DNA of 45,557 nucleotides from assembly GCA_910584245.1 (NCBI GenBank), contig CAJTZF010000022.1:1-45557 (forward strand), read 5' to 3'. Shown here one piece after another: positions 33,652 through 42,300 of the stretch. Numbering within the stretch: the stretch's first letter is position 1; each line of letters begins with the position of its first letter. Source of the DNA: an uncultured Eubacterium sp. (GTDB taxonomy: Bacteria; Bacillota; Clostridia; Lachnospirales; Lachnospiraceae). The notes under the pieces are model-generated. The model searched no databases and was not told the origin of the DNA. It saw nothing but the letters and a program-made list of their open reading frames with translations. A program made the translations under genes and the position numbers.

Positions 33652-33667
33652 CAAGCACATTTTCTAA
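33554..33667 (+). pseudogene. PIN-domain (VapC-like) toxin, N-terminal stump
   Basis: In the frame after the hairpin the sequence reads KVVDTNILFSVILFPRTYYF, the unmistakable beginning of a PIN ribonuclease, with the first catalytic Asp in VDTN. It decays at once into unrelated residues and stops at 33665-33667. The other three acidic residues are gone, so no toxin activity is possible. 33668-33797 contains nothing I can support. Confidence 0.75.
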
Positions 33668-33797
33668 TTAGTATATATTGGCTATTGGTTCTTTGATATA
33701 TTAGATGGAGAACAGGAGAGTGCAAAGTAGCTACCAGAATATTGGCTCCTGCACCCAGTAGGGAGAGGCACTAAAACATACATAATATAGGCTGATC

Positions 33798-34160
33798 TCA
33801 GTCCGATAACATCTTGCTTATTTCCTGCTCCGCCTGCAGAAGATCCCTGCAAATTTTCCCACAGTATGGCAGAATAGAAGAAGATGCTTCCATCAGGTCC
33901 GGAACCATAATCGTAGTGCACCCCGCTGCATAACCCGCTTTTATCCCATTTTCACTGTCCTCAAACACAAAACACATGTTTGGTTCACAGCCAATCCGCT
34001 CTGCCGCATAAAGGAATATATCCGGATCCGGCTTCCCCCGCCTAACCTCCGACCCACTGACAACAGCAGAAAAATACCCCCGTATGCCTGCTGTCTCCAA
34101 ATTGAACTCAATCTGCCTGGCGGCACTGCTACTTGCCACTGCCATTCGGATCTCTCTCAT
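33798..34160 (-). pseudogene. HAD-family sugar-phosphatase/beta-phosphoglucomutase-like, C-terminal remnant
   Basis: About 115 residues: RMAVASSSAARQIEFNLE (motif II, Ser), SEVRRGKPDPDIFLYAAERIG (motif III, Lys) and CFVFEDSENGIKAGYAAGC (motif IV). The N-terminal motif I (DxDGT) with the nucleophilic Asp is missing. Near 34150 the frame is joined to the N-terminal part of a sugar symporter, so a deletion removed the start of this gene and the end of the other. Inactive. Confidence 0.85.
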
Positions 34161-34572
34161 GGATATCCGAAGTAAGCCTCGGCACGATTGTATTCAGCGG
34201 TATGTTTACAACCGTATATGCTGTGCAAAGAAAGCAGTACGTCACATACGCCCATACCAACTTTCCTCCGCCTCCAATATTCGGAATATAAAAAGTCAGA
34301 AATGTAAAGACTGCAAACGGCACGGCGCCCACCAGAAAGTAAGGTCTCCCCTGGCCCCATTTCGTATTCGTCCGATCTACTACCAGCCCCATTCCCGTAT
34401 CCGTGAATGCATCAATAAATTTTGTCACCAGCATCATTGTTCCTGCCGCAGCAGCTGTAATGCCAAACACATCCGTATAAAAAACCATAAGATAGGATGC
34501 CATCGTGCTGAAAACCAGGTTGCACCCAAGATCCCCGATTCCATATCCGATGCGTTTTCCCCATTTTCCCAT
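34129..34572 (-). pseudogene. GPH-family sugar:cation symporter, N-terminal fragment
   Basis: ATG 34572 with AAAGGAG upstream. The protein reads RIGYGIGDLGCNLVF, ASYLMVFYTDVFGI, KFIDAFTDTGMGLVVDRTNTKWGQGRPY (the family's MelB-like motif), then two more spans and NIPLNTIVPRLTSD. It stops after 147 residues of an expected 450 or so, where it fuses out of frame into the HAD remnant. Relatives carry melibiose, xylosides, glucuronides or pentoses. Non-functional. Confidence 0.88.
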
Positions 34573-34588
34573 ACTATTCTCCTTTCTC

Positions 34589-35863
34589 TTACCAGTCCAT
34601 TACTTCTATTGCGGATTTTTCAATGGCAAGCCCTGCTTTATAACGCTGCATGAAGATCCGGAATCCTTCCACTTCTTCTGCATATGGTATCACTGTTTCA
34701 CCGGAAAGCTCCCCAAAAATCCTATTTTCAAGATAATCCTCCAGCTTTTCTCCTATTTCCTTATCAATCATATATACCGCCAGTAGCGCAATGCCCCATG
34801 CGCCTCCTTCGCTTGCTGTATCCATTACAGTAACAGGCGCATTGACTGCCGCCGCCAGATATCTCTGTCCAACGCCTTTTGTCTTAAAAAAGCCGCCATG
34901 CCCCATGATTCGCTCCACTTTTACCTTCTCATCCTCCATCAGTATATCCATCCCCATCTTTACAGCCCCAAGGGATGTAAATAAATGAACCTTCATGAAA
35001 TTTGCCAGATTAAACCTGCTTTCAGCCGTACGCAGAAATGCCAGCCGCCCCTCATTGAGCATGGTAATGTTCTCACCGGAATAGTAACCATATGCAAGAA
35101 GCCCTCCGCAGTCCGGATCACCGTTTAAAGCATTCGTATACAGCTTTTCAAATAGTTCTCCTGTTTCTGCCTTTATCCCCATCAAATCTGAAAATTCTTT
35201 AAAAAGATCAATCCAGGCATTCAGGTCGGAGGTTCCGTTATTCGCATGGGACATTGCACATGGAAATCCAGCGGGCGTTGTCACCATGTCAATTTCCCTG
35301 TAAACCCTGCTCAGCTGTTTTTCAAGCACAATCATCGCAAAGGTGCTTGTGCCTGCCGATACATTCCCTGTTCCCGGAGCAACGGAATTCGTTGCAGCCA
35401 TGCCTGTCCCTGCATCACCCTCTGGTGGGCAGAGTGGGATTCCTGCACGGAGAGTGCCTGTTTAGTCCAAAAATACTGCCCCTTCTTCCGTCAGTTCATC
35501 CGCCGCTTTCTGCGTATTTGTATTCCTCCACGTCTGGAACGGGGCAATCTGTTTCCCATCCTTATCCAATGCCATATATCCATGCATCATGGCGCTGATT
35601 CCAATAGAACCGATATTCTGCAGGGAAACGCCGTATTTTCCTTCCACATTTTCCCGCAGGGAGTTGTAGCACCTGCGTATTCCCGTATGAATCTCCTCCA
35701 GGCTGTATGTCCAGATATCGTCAACAAAAGAATTTTCCCAGTTATAGATCCCAACTGCAAGAACCTGGCCTTTAAAATCTATAAGCACACCCTTAATCCT
35801 GGTAGAGCCAAGCTCAATTCCCAGCGCCGTCTTCCCATTCACAATCAATCTTTTTGCTTCCAT
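34589..35863 (-). pseudogene. FGGY-family carbohydrate kinase with internal deletion and in-frame stop
   Basis: From ATG 35863 (AGGGGAAG before it): EAKRLIVNGKTALGIELGSTRIKGVLIDF (phosphate-binding loop), WRNTNTQKAADELTEEGAVFLD, then TAA at 35462-35464. In the same frame it continues TGTLRAGIPLCPPEGDAGTGM, SAGTSTFAMIV and GHGGFFKTKGVGQRYLAAA to the stop at 34589. Relative to full-length kinases of about 500-530 residues, roughly 100 between the N- and C-lobes are missing at ADELTE/EGAVFLD. So both an internal deletion and a nonsense codon have hit it. It would have phosphorylated a pentulose or similar sugar. Confidence 0.9.
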
Positions 35864-35939
35864 GCTTCCCCTTCTCTTTCTGCTGCGGCATCCGCAGAAA
35901 TTCATACGGATGCCGTATCTGCTTGTATGTATGGTCTGT

Positions 35940-36716
35940 TTAGAAACAGGTAAATGCACCATCAATGATAAAATCCGAACCTGTTGTGAATGTACTGGTA
36001 TCTCCGGCCAGATATACACAAATTGATTCCAGTTCCTCCGGCGTTCCCATTCTTCCCAGCGGAGCCATCGCATTCCATTTCTCAATCAACGGAATCAGAG
36101 TCGGTGAATTTAAAGTCAGCTCTGTCCCGATGTAACCCGGACTGATACTGTTTACACGGACACCACGCTTTGCCCATTCAATTGCAAGCGATTTCGTAAG
36201 CTGGATCACACCTGCCTTGGATGCATTGTATGCGCACTGCGGCTGCGGCACGTTGACAATATGTGCCGACATGGAGGCCGTGTTAATAATTGACCCTCCA
36301 CCATGCTCCAACATATATTTCCCGGCTGCAATATCCGTCAAGAATATGCCGTTCAGGTTGATGTTGATGACTTTGTTCCATTGCTCATAGGTCATTTCCT
36401 CTGCCGGAGCATTGATGCAGATCCCCGCATTATTATGGCAGAAGTCAAGTTTTCCCAGTTCTCTGACGACCTGTGCCACCATTGCATCCACCTGGTTCTT
36501 ATCCGTACAGTCCGTCTGAATTGCAATCACTTTCCTGCCAGTTTTCCCAGCAAGCTCCTCCGCTGTCTTTTTCGCCTCTTCGTAATCCAGATCCACGACT
36601 GCCACATCCGCACCGGCTTCTGCAAATGCCTTCGCCGTGCTTTTTCCAATTCCCCTTGCTGCTCCTGTTACAAATCCTTTTTTCCCGTCCAGTTTCATTT
36701 TTTCAATAATCCCCAT
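35940..36716 (-). CDS. Short-chain dehydrogenase/reductase (sugar alcohol dehydrogenase type)
   Basis: 258 residues, complete. NAD(P)-binding TGAARGIGKSTA near 17, Asp after the second strand (VVDLDYEE, favouring NAD), NNAGI near 95, catalytic Ser in INTASM, YNASK (Tyr and Lys of the active site) and PGYIGTEL. AAGGAGAG precedes ATG 36716. In the original locus it would oxidise or reduce the sugar whose kinase and symporter follow. It is the only gene of this cluster that looks intact. It faces the truncated ROK gene across 37 bases. Confidence 0.9.
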   Translation of the reverse strand: MGIIEKMKLDGKKGFVTGAARGIGKSTAKAFAEAGADVAVVDLDYEEAKKTAEELAGKTGRKVIAIQTDCTDKNQVDAMVAQVVRELGKLDFCHNNAGICINAPAEEMTYEQWNKVININLNGIFLTDIAAGKYMLEHGGGSIINTASMSAHIVNVPQPQCAYNASKAGVIQLTKSLAIEWAKRGVRVNSISPGYIGTELTLNSPTLIPLIEKWNAMAPLGRMGTPEELESICVYLAGDTSTFTTGSDFIIDGAFTCF

Positions 36717-36753
36717 GACGCTCTCCTTTCTTGAAAATTATTTTGTAAAATAG

Positions 36754-37812
36754 TTTATCAAATTACAGCAGGAAATTTCCTACGACCTGCATCTGAGCCG
36801 GCCTACCATCACAACAAATCTTGCAGCTATGGAAAATGACGGCCTGATTCAAAAAAACGGACGGATCGATACCGAACTGGTCGGAAGAAAAGCCGCTGCC
36901 TATTCCATTGTCCCTGATTACCGTATCAGTATTGGAATGGAAATCTTAAAAAAAGAAATAAAAATGATTGCGATCAACCTATATGGTGAACAAATTGGCC
37001 ACACCAGATATGAAATTACATTCGAACGCAGCAGCTCCTATTTTAAGACCGTATGTGATAAAATTCTTGAATTTAAAAATTCACTAGGAACAGTAGACGA
37101 ACAGATTCTCGGCATCGGCTTCGCCATGCAGGGACTGATAACACCAGATAAGCAGACGGTACTGTACGGCAAGATTTTATCATGCACCGGGCTCTCCATC
37201 ATAGAGTTTTCCAGACATCTCCCATACCCATGCTCCTTTATCCACGATGCAGAAAGTGCAGCAATTTCAGAATTATGGGTCTCGCCCGAACTTACAGACG
37301 CATTTTATCTTTCGTTAAGCAGACATCTGGGAGCCGCTATAATATCAAAAAGAAAAATATTAACGGGAAAACATGGTCACAGCTCTACTATAGAGCACAT
37401 ACAAATACAGCCAGATGGTTCCAGATGTTACTGCGGCAGGAGGGGCTGCATGGAAACAGTGCTGTCTCTGACATCACTCCTATCCGAATCGGAAACACCC
37501 GAATATTTTTTCTCCAATGTGAGCCAGAAAGAACCTTCCGCCTTAAACCGCTGGAATATTTTTCTGACAAATCTGGCAAAGGCTATTAACATGCTCCACT
37601 TAGTTTATGACACTGATTTTATACTTGGAGGATACCTTGCCCAGTATGTGCATAAAGAAGACATCGCCTTTATTCATGACCAAATCCAGCAGATGACACC
37701 ATTTACAGAAGCACACGATTTCCTCCTTATAAGCAAAATGCCAAAACACAACATCTTAATCGGAGCAGCACTCCCTTATATCCAGGCGTTTTTAAACAAC
37801 CCTGATATTTGA
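36754..37812 (+). pseudogene. ROK-family repressor (XylR/NagC type) lacking its N-terminus
   Basis: The frame opens after TAG 36751-36753 with LQQEISYDLHLSRPTITTNLAAMENDGLI, the second half of a winged HTH including the recognition helix. It continues as an ROK sugar-binding/kinase-like domain (GIGFAMQGLI, SFIHDAESAAISELW, the zinc motif CYCGRRGCMET, DFILGGYLAQYV). About 30-35 residues, including the start codon and the first helices, are missing; the first ATG (36829) lies after the HTH. It was the likely local repressor of the sugar locus. Without an intact HTH it should not bind DNA normally. Confidence 0.7.
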
Positions 37813-37953
37813 ATGAAAATCCGGTGTCATTCTAACAATGGAAAGAGGAATACCCTTCCCCTGCCGGCCGCCGTTTTCCATGCCACCAGCAAGCGCCTGC
37901 AAAATCTACAAGGGATTACGCACATATCCAATATGTCAAGACAAACGCATAAA

Positions 37954-37986
37954 CCTGTAAACACTCATGTTTACAGGACTTTTTAA
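37954..37986 (+). terminator. Rho-independent terminator downstream of the ROK gene
   Basis: CCTGTAAAC and GTTTACAGG form a perfect 9-base stem with a 6-base loop, followed by ACTTTTT. It terminates plus-strand transcription from the ROK gene. Confidence 0.85.
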
Positions 37987-38009
37987 CAACCCGCTTTTCT
38001 GTTGTCCAG

Positions 38010-38070
38010 CTCCCTGAGTAGGGCTCGAACCTACGACAACACGGTTAACAGCCGTGCGCTCTACCACCGA
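38010..38070 (-). tRNA. tRNA-Asn (GTT) 3' fragment
   Basis: On the minus strand: part of a D loop (GGTGGTAGAGC), a complete anticodon arm CACGG-CTGTTAA-CCGTG with anticodon GTT, a complete T arm GTAGG-TTCGAGC-CCTAC, and the 3' half of the acceptor stem TCAGGGA. The 5' acceptor strand (TCCCTGA expected) and 5' half of the D arm are absent, replaced by unrelated sequence after 38070. So it is not a functional tRNA. Such 3' fragments are typical attachment-site duplicates left by elements that integrate into tRNA genes. Confidence 0.85.
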
Positions 38071-38176
38071 TATGAATACATACCGAAAGACGAGGATATC
38101 TATATCTTTGTCGCATTACTTAGCGTTTCGACAAACAACGGATGTCAGGCTCCGTCAGTTATCCTTATGTTAAAAA

Positions 38177-38207
38177 AAACAGCCTGATACCAAAACCAGA
38201 CTGTTTT
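38177..38207 (-). terminator. Terminator of the winged-helix gene
   Basis: Minus-strand AACAGTCTG pairs (one mismatch) with CAGGCTGTT and is followed by eight T. It lies about 17 bases after the stop codon at 38224. Confidence 0.8.
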
Positions 38208-38223
38208 ATGTAGATTTTTCAGA

Positions 38224-38631
38224 TTAAAGTTCAAAACAGTATCCCACCTCACGAACACAACGGATTGTGAATGGTTCTTTCGTGGAAACCCCATACAGCT
38301 TTTCTCTTAAACGGTATACATGATAACGGATTGCCTTGTTCTCCGTTCCGGATGTTGTTCCACCCCATACTTTTTCATAAATCTGACCATATGTCAGAAT
38401 TTGCCCCCTGTTTGATACCAGCAGACACAAAATTTCGTATTCTTTCGCCGTCAGATGGATTTCCTGCCTGTCACGGTAGATTTTTCTCTGTTCCGGATAA
38501 ATGGTAAGTCCGGGGAGGGAGATAACCGTTTCTTCCTCCATGCTGAACATCTCAAAACCGGAATGGCGTTTCAGTACTGCCATGACTTCATCAAATTCCA
38601 TTAACAATAACCGTCCGATTTTTCTCACCAC
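38224..38631 (-). CDS. Stand-alone OmpR/PhoB-type winged-helix DNA-binding protein
   Basis: 135 residues. Only the effector domain of an OmpR-family regulator is present: LTIYPEQRKIYRDRQEIHLTAKEYEILCLL (helix 1 region), GQILTYGQIYEKVWGG, ENKAIRYHVYRLREKL (recognition helix) and IRCVREVGYCFEL (wing). The N-terminal 40 residues are too short for a receiver domain and show no phosphoacceptor site. The start is uncertain: GTG 38631 follows TTAAAGG, and an ATG lies at codon 11. Similar orphan effector proteins occur on conjugative elements of gut Firmicutes. Target unknown. Confidence 0.75.
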   Translation of the reverse strand: MVRKIGRLLLMEFDEVMAVLKRHSGFEMFSMEEETVISLPGLTIYPEQRKIYRDRQEIHLTAKEYEILCLLVSNRGQILTYGQIYEKVWGGTTSGTENKAIRYHVYRLREKLYGVSTKEPFTIRCVREVGYCFEL

Positions 38632-38731
38632 CTTTAATTAATTGGGGTTTTCATCCTTTATTGTACCTACATCATAAAAGACAAGAGAACAGGAAATTCC
38701 GCATCCCCTATTCTCCTGCTTTATTGTTTTC

Positions 38732-39337
38732 CTATCCCATTCTCCGATAAATTTCTTCACACAAATCCACTAATGTTTGCATTCTGGTTGTTGCTGTATT
38801 GACACAGAAATCATAATCTGAAGCTTTTCCCCAATCCCTGCCAGTATGATAAGCATAATACGCACTGCGTTTTTTATCAGATTTTCTGATAAGAGCTGCT
38901 GCTGCCTTTTCTTCCAGATTATCCTTTTTCATTGTCGTTGTTATCCGATGCCCCATTGGTGCTGTAACAAAGATACTTTTTACGGCATATTCCTGACATT
39001 CCTTCAAAATCACATCTGCACATCTTCCTACAATAATACAGTCACTCTTCTCTGCATATTCCAGAATAATCTGCCTCTGTGCCATATACAGTATTTCATT
39101 GGCACTCTTTCCATAGTATTCTGTGGAGTTTCCCTCATAATAGATGGAATGCAACAATGCATTTGGCAGTTGTTCCTCGGCTTTTTTCATAACCTCTTCT
39201 CTCATCCCGCTCTTTAGCACTGCATCTTCCAGAATTTTCTTGTCATAATATGGTATGGCAAGGCGTTCTGCTAAAGCATGTGCCATATTATGCCCTCCGC
39301 TTCCAAACTGCCTTCCAATACAGATAATTTTTCTCAT
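38732..39337 (-). CDS. Cytidylate-kinase-like P-loop protein
   Basis: 201 residues from ATG 39337. P-loop GRQFGSGGHNMAHALAE at the N-terminus, then IPYYDKKILEDAV, CIIVGRCADVILKE (the second NTP-fold strand), a Lys/Arg-rich lid KKRSAYYAYHTGRDWG and DYDFCVNT. It belongs to the cytidylate-kinase-like family (PF13189 type), whose substrates are unproven. It is not the essential cmk. Its ATG overlaps the stop of the MMPL exporter gene as ATGA and uses AAAGGAG inside that gene, so the two are translationally coupled. It is tempting to see it as a modifier or energy partner of the exporter; that is inference. Confidence 0.85.
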   Translation of the reverse strand: MRKIICIGRQFGSGGHNMAHALAERLAIPYYDKKILEDAVLKSGMREEVMKKAEEQLPNALLHSIYYEGNSTEYYGKSANEILYMAQRQIILEYAEKSDCIIVGRCADVILKECQEYAVKSIFVTAPMGHRITTTMKKDNLEEKAAAALIRKSDKKRSAYYAYHTGRDWGKASDYDFCVNTATTRMQTLVDLCEEIYRRMG

Positions 39338-42300
39338 GGCTGTTCTCCTTTCTTTTTCCGGATAATAACACGGTCTAACAATAACAATACCGCTGGAAGA
39401 ATAAACATTACCATCAGCACGGAACAAATTGCCCCGTATGCAATCATCAGACAGGTCTGTGCAATAATCTCCTGTGTCATGATGACACTAACGGTCAAAC
39501 AGGTACTGATAAGAATCAACGAAGATGTCAGCACCGTTTTAATTGAGCGGTTCATTGCTTCTCCCAATGCCTTTTCTTTATCCAGCTTTAACCGCATTTC
39601 CCTGTAATTATCAAATAAAAGAATCCCATAGTCAATCGTTGCACCCATCAAAATACACTGCACCAAAATCAGGGCAACATAATTGGTGCTGTAACCTTGC
39701 AGGGTTACAATAGCCGTTGTAATAAATACTGCCGCCTGAATAATCGCTACTAATGCAGCAGAACTGACAAAAGAGCGAAATGTAACCAACACAACAAGCA
39801 GAATTGCAATTATCGTCAAAAGCGTCACAAAATTCAGCTCATCTGTGAATCCCTCATCCATCTCATACCCCATAGCAGAATCTCCAACAAAATATGCCCT
39901 CTTGTCAAATCCTTTTGCCTTTTTCTGAAGTTCTCCCATACAGGCAAAAGTGGCATTCCCCTCAGATGGATACTTTGTGGATATAATCATGCGGTTATAT
40001 TTTTTGCCGAGCATTAGTTCACGGTTTTCCCGAATCTGCGTTTCCCCATCTTCAATTTCCGAACGCATATCCTCATCAATAGCGGCAGAATATGTTTTAT
40101 TCGGCAAAATTTCATCTGTAATAAATGTAAGAAACTCTTCCAGCGTCATCGTATCCTGTTCCACATCCAGCATAGACATCCTGCGTATTTTTAGCATATC
40201 TCTTATATCTTCCACATTTTCATCCATCTCATCTGCCAGTTCCTCTGCTGTCATCGGAGTTTCATAAATTTTCAGGCTGTCATCTAGTTCTTTTTTTCCA
40301 TCGTTATACTTTTTCCGACCATCTTTCAGTTCCTCTTTTCCATCTTTTATTTCTTCTTCTGCATCTTCTAACTGTTTTTTTGCCTTTCCCAGCTCTTTCT
40401 TGCCATTCTCCAGTTGTTTCCTGCCTTTCGCCAGCTTTTTCTTTCCTTCCTCTAACCGTTTTCTGCCTTTTGCCAGCTTTTTCTTTCCTCCCTCCAACTG
40501 TTTTCTGGCTTTTACCAGTTTTGCCTTTTCCTTCTTCAGCTGCTTCTTCCCTGCCTCCAACTGCTGCCTTGCGGTTTGGAGTTCTGCTTTCTGGCTGCCA
40601 AGCTGCGCTGCAATCATCTCCTCCGTCATTCCGGCAAGCTGCATCTGTTCTTCTGCTTCTCTTAACTTTTTCTCTCCCTCCGCTAATTTTTTCTCATTGG
40701 CTGCCATTTCCTTTTCTGCCTTTGCAATCTGCTTTTCCCCTGCTGCAAGCTTTTTCTCGCTCTTTGTCAATTTTTTTTGATTTTTTCTAATAAGCTTTTC
40801 ACTATCTGCCAGTTTTTTCTCATTTTTTGTTATTGTCCTCTCGCTGTCCTTCAGTTTTTTCTCATTTTTTGCAATCTCTTTTTTCCCATCTGCAATCTTT
40901 TTTTCCCCATCCGACAGTTCTTCTTCTCCATCTTCCAAATCTTTTCCGGCATCTGTTAACTCTTTCCTGCCATCTTTAATTTTATCTTTGCCATCTTCCA
41001 GTTCTTTTCTGGCATCATGGATCTGTTCCATCTGATCTTTATCCATAAACTCCGCATAAGCCGGATTTCCTGCAACATTCTTATCCATATAACAAATCAG
41101 ATTATACATGGTAATCTTCTTATAATCTGATGAATTTTGGTTATCCCTGTACATCTGGTATAACATTTTTGCCTGTTCCAAAGATATATCCATGTCTTCT
41201 GTCAATTCCTTATATGTATAGGACTTCCCAATCGTATTAGAATAATCCTGTACCGAATTGACATCTTCCCTCTCCTCCAGCCAATCAATATACTCCGCAA
41301 TATGTTCCGGATTTTCTTTCCTGTCATACAATAATACCGTCTGGTTATCCATCCCAAAGGCTTCCTCAATTTTCGTCTGATCCGGATTGTCAAAGGTTTT
41401 AACATAAATAATTTCCATGCCGTTTTTTAGAAATACCGCTGCTATTGTTACAAGTATAATCAATAGTACCGACACAAAACGGATTTTCCCCGCAAAACGC
41501 ATCAGTGGTTTCATATTAAATTCCAATGATTTTTTATGCGTCTTTGCCATTGCTTTATCAAAGACTACTACCAGTCCCGGCAGGACAGTAAAGATACAGA
41601 GAAGGCTGATAAATACCCCCTTTGCCAGCACAATCCCCATATCCTGTCCAATCTTAAAACTCATAAACAGCAAAACTAAAAGTCCTACGATCGTTGTCAC
41701 AGAGCTGCTGGTAATAGCGCTAAACGCATTAGTCAAAGCCTTTTTCATAGATAGCACAGAGTCTGCCTGTTTCTTTTTTTCCTGATTATAGCGGTTCATC
41801 AGCATAATGGAATAATCCATAGACAATCCCATTTGCAACAATGCCCCTACCGCAAAAGTCATAAAAGACACCGAAGGAAGAAACACGTTACTTCCCATAT
41901 TCAGTATGATTGCAATACCAATACAACACATATATAAAAACGGTTCCACCCATGAATTACAAAGTAAAAACAAGATTGCAAAAATAATGACAACGGCAAC
42001 CAATGCAATAACCGGTATTTCTTCCAACAATGTGTTTACCATCATATCATTGTCAACAACAGCACCACACAAATATGCCGAATCACCATAGGTATCCTTG
42101 ATACTCTGCAATACCTTTCTCGCTTCTTCCGAATATGTATTCGCAGACACATTAATCATGTATTTAGAATGATTCTTTTTCTGGTATGCCTCATCATCCT
42201 GCAAATAGATTACATTTTTCACATGTTCCAAACTTTCCAGTTCCGTTTTCCGCTCTGTCTGCTCCTTTTCCGACAAATCGCCAAACATGACTGTTATCGC

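Noticed and set aside
33682..33921. Minus-strand frame of 79 codons after the HAD remnant
   Set aside because: It lies antisense or out of frame to the HAD remnant, shows no family resemblance and lacks a ribosome binding site.
680..38070. The recombinase at 680-1627 and the tRNA fragment as two ends of one integrated island
   Set aside because: The interval contains clear core genes (metY, spoVA, secDF, tadA, prmA), so it is not one element. The recombinase also fits the HsdS-switch type better.
38010..38085. Intact tRNA-Asn gene
   Set aside because: The 5' acceptor strand and the 5' half of the D arm are missing; the sequence beyond 38070 cannot pair with the TCAGGGA acceptor strand.
38640..38731. 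Terminator after the cytidylate-kinase-like gene
   Set aside because: CAGGA/TCCTG and GAGAA/TTCTC pairings exist between 38685 and 38725, but they compete, the loop is long and the T tract is interrupted; not strong enough to list.
40380..40960. Plus-strand frames opposite the exporter repeats, very rich in Phe, Leu, Pro and Ser
   Set aside because: They are created by the antisense of Lys/Glu/Leu heptad codons and have no start signals.
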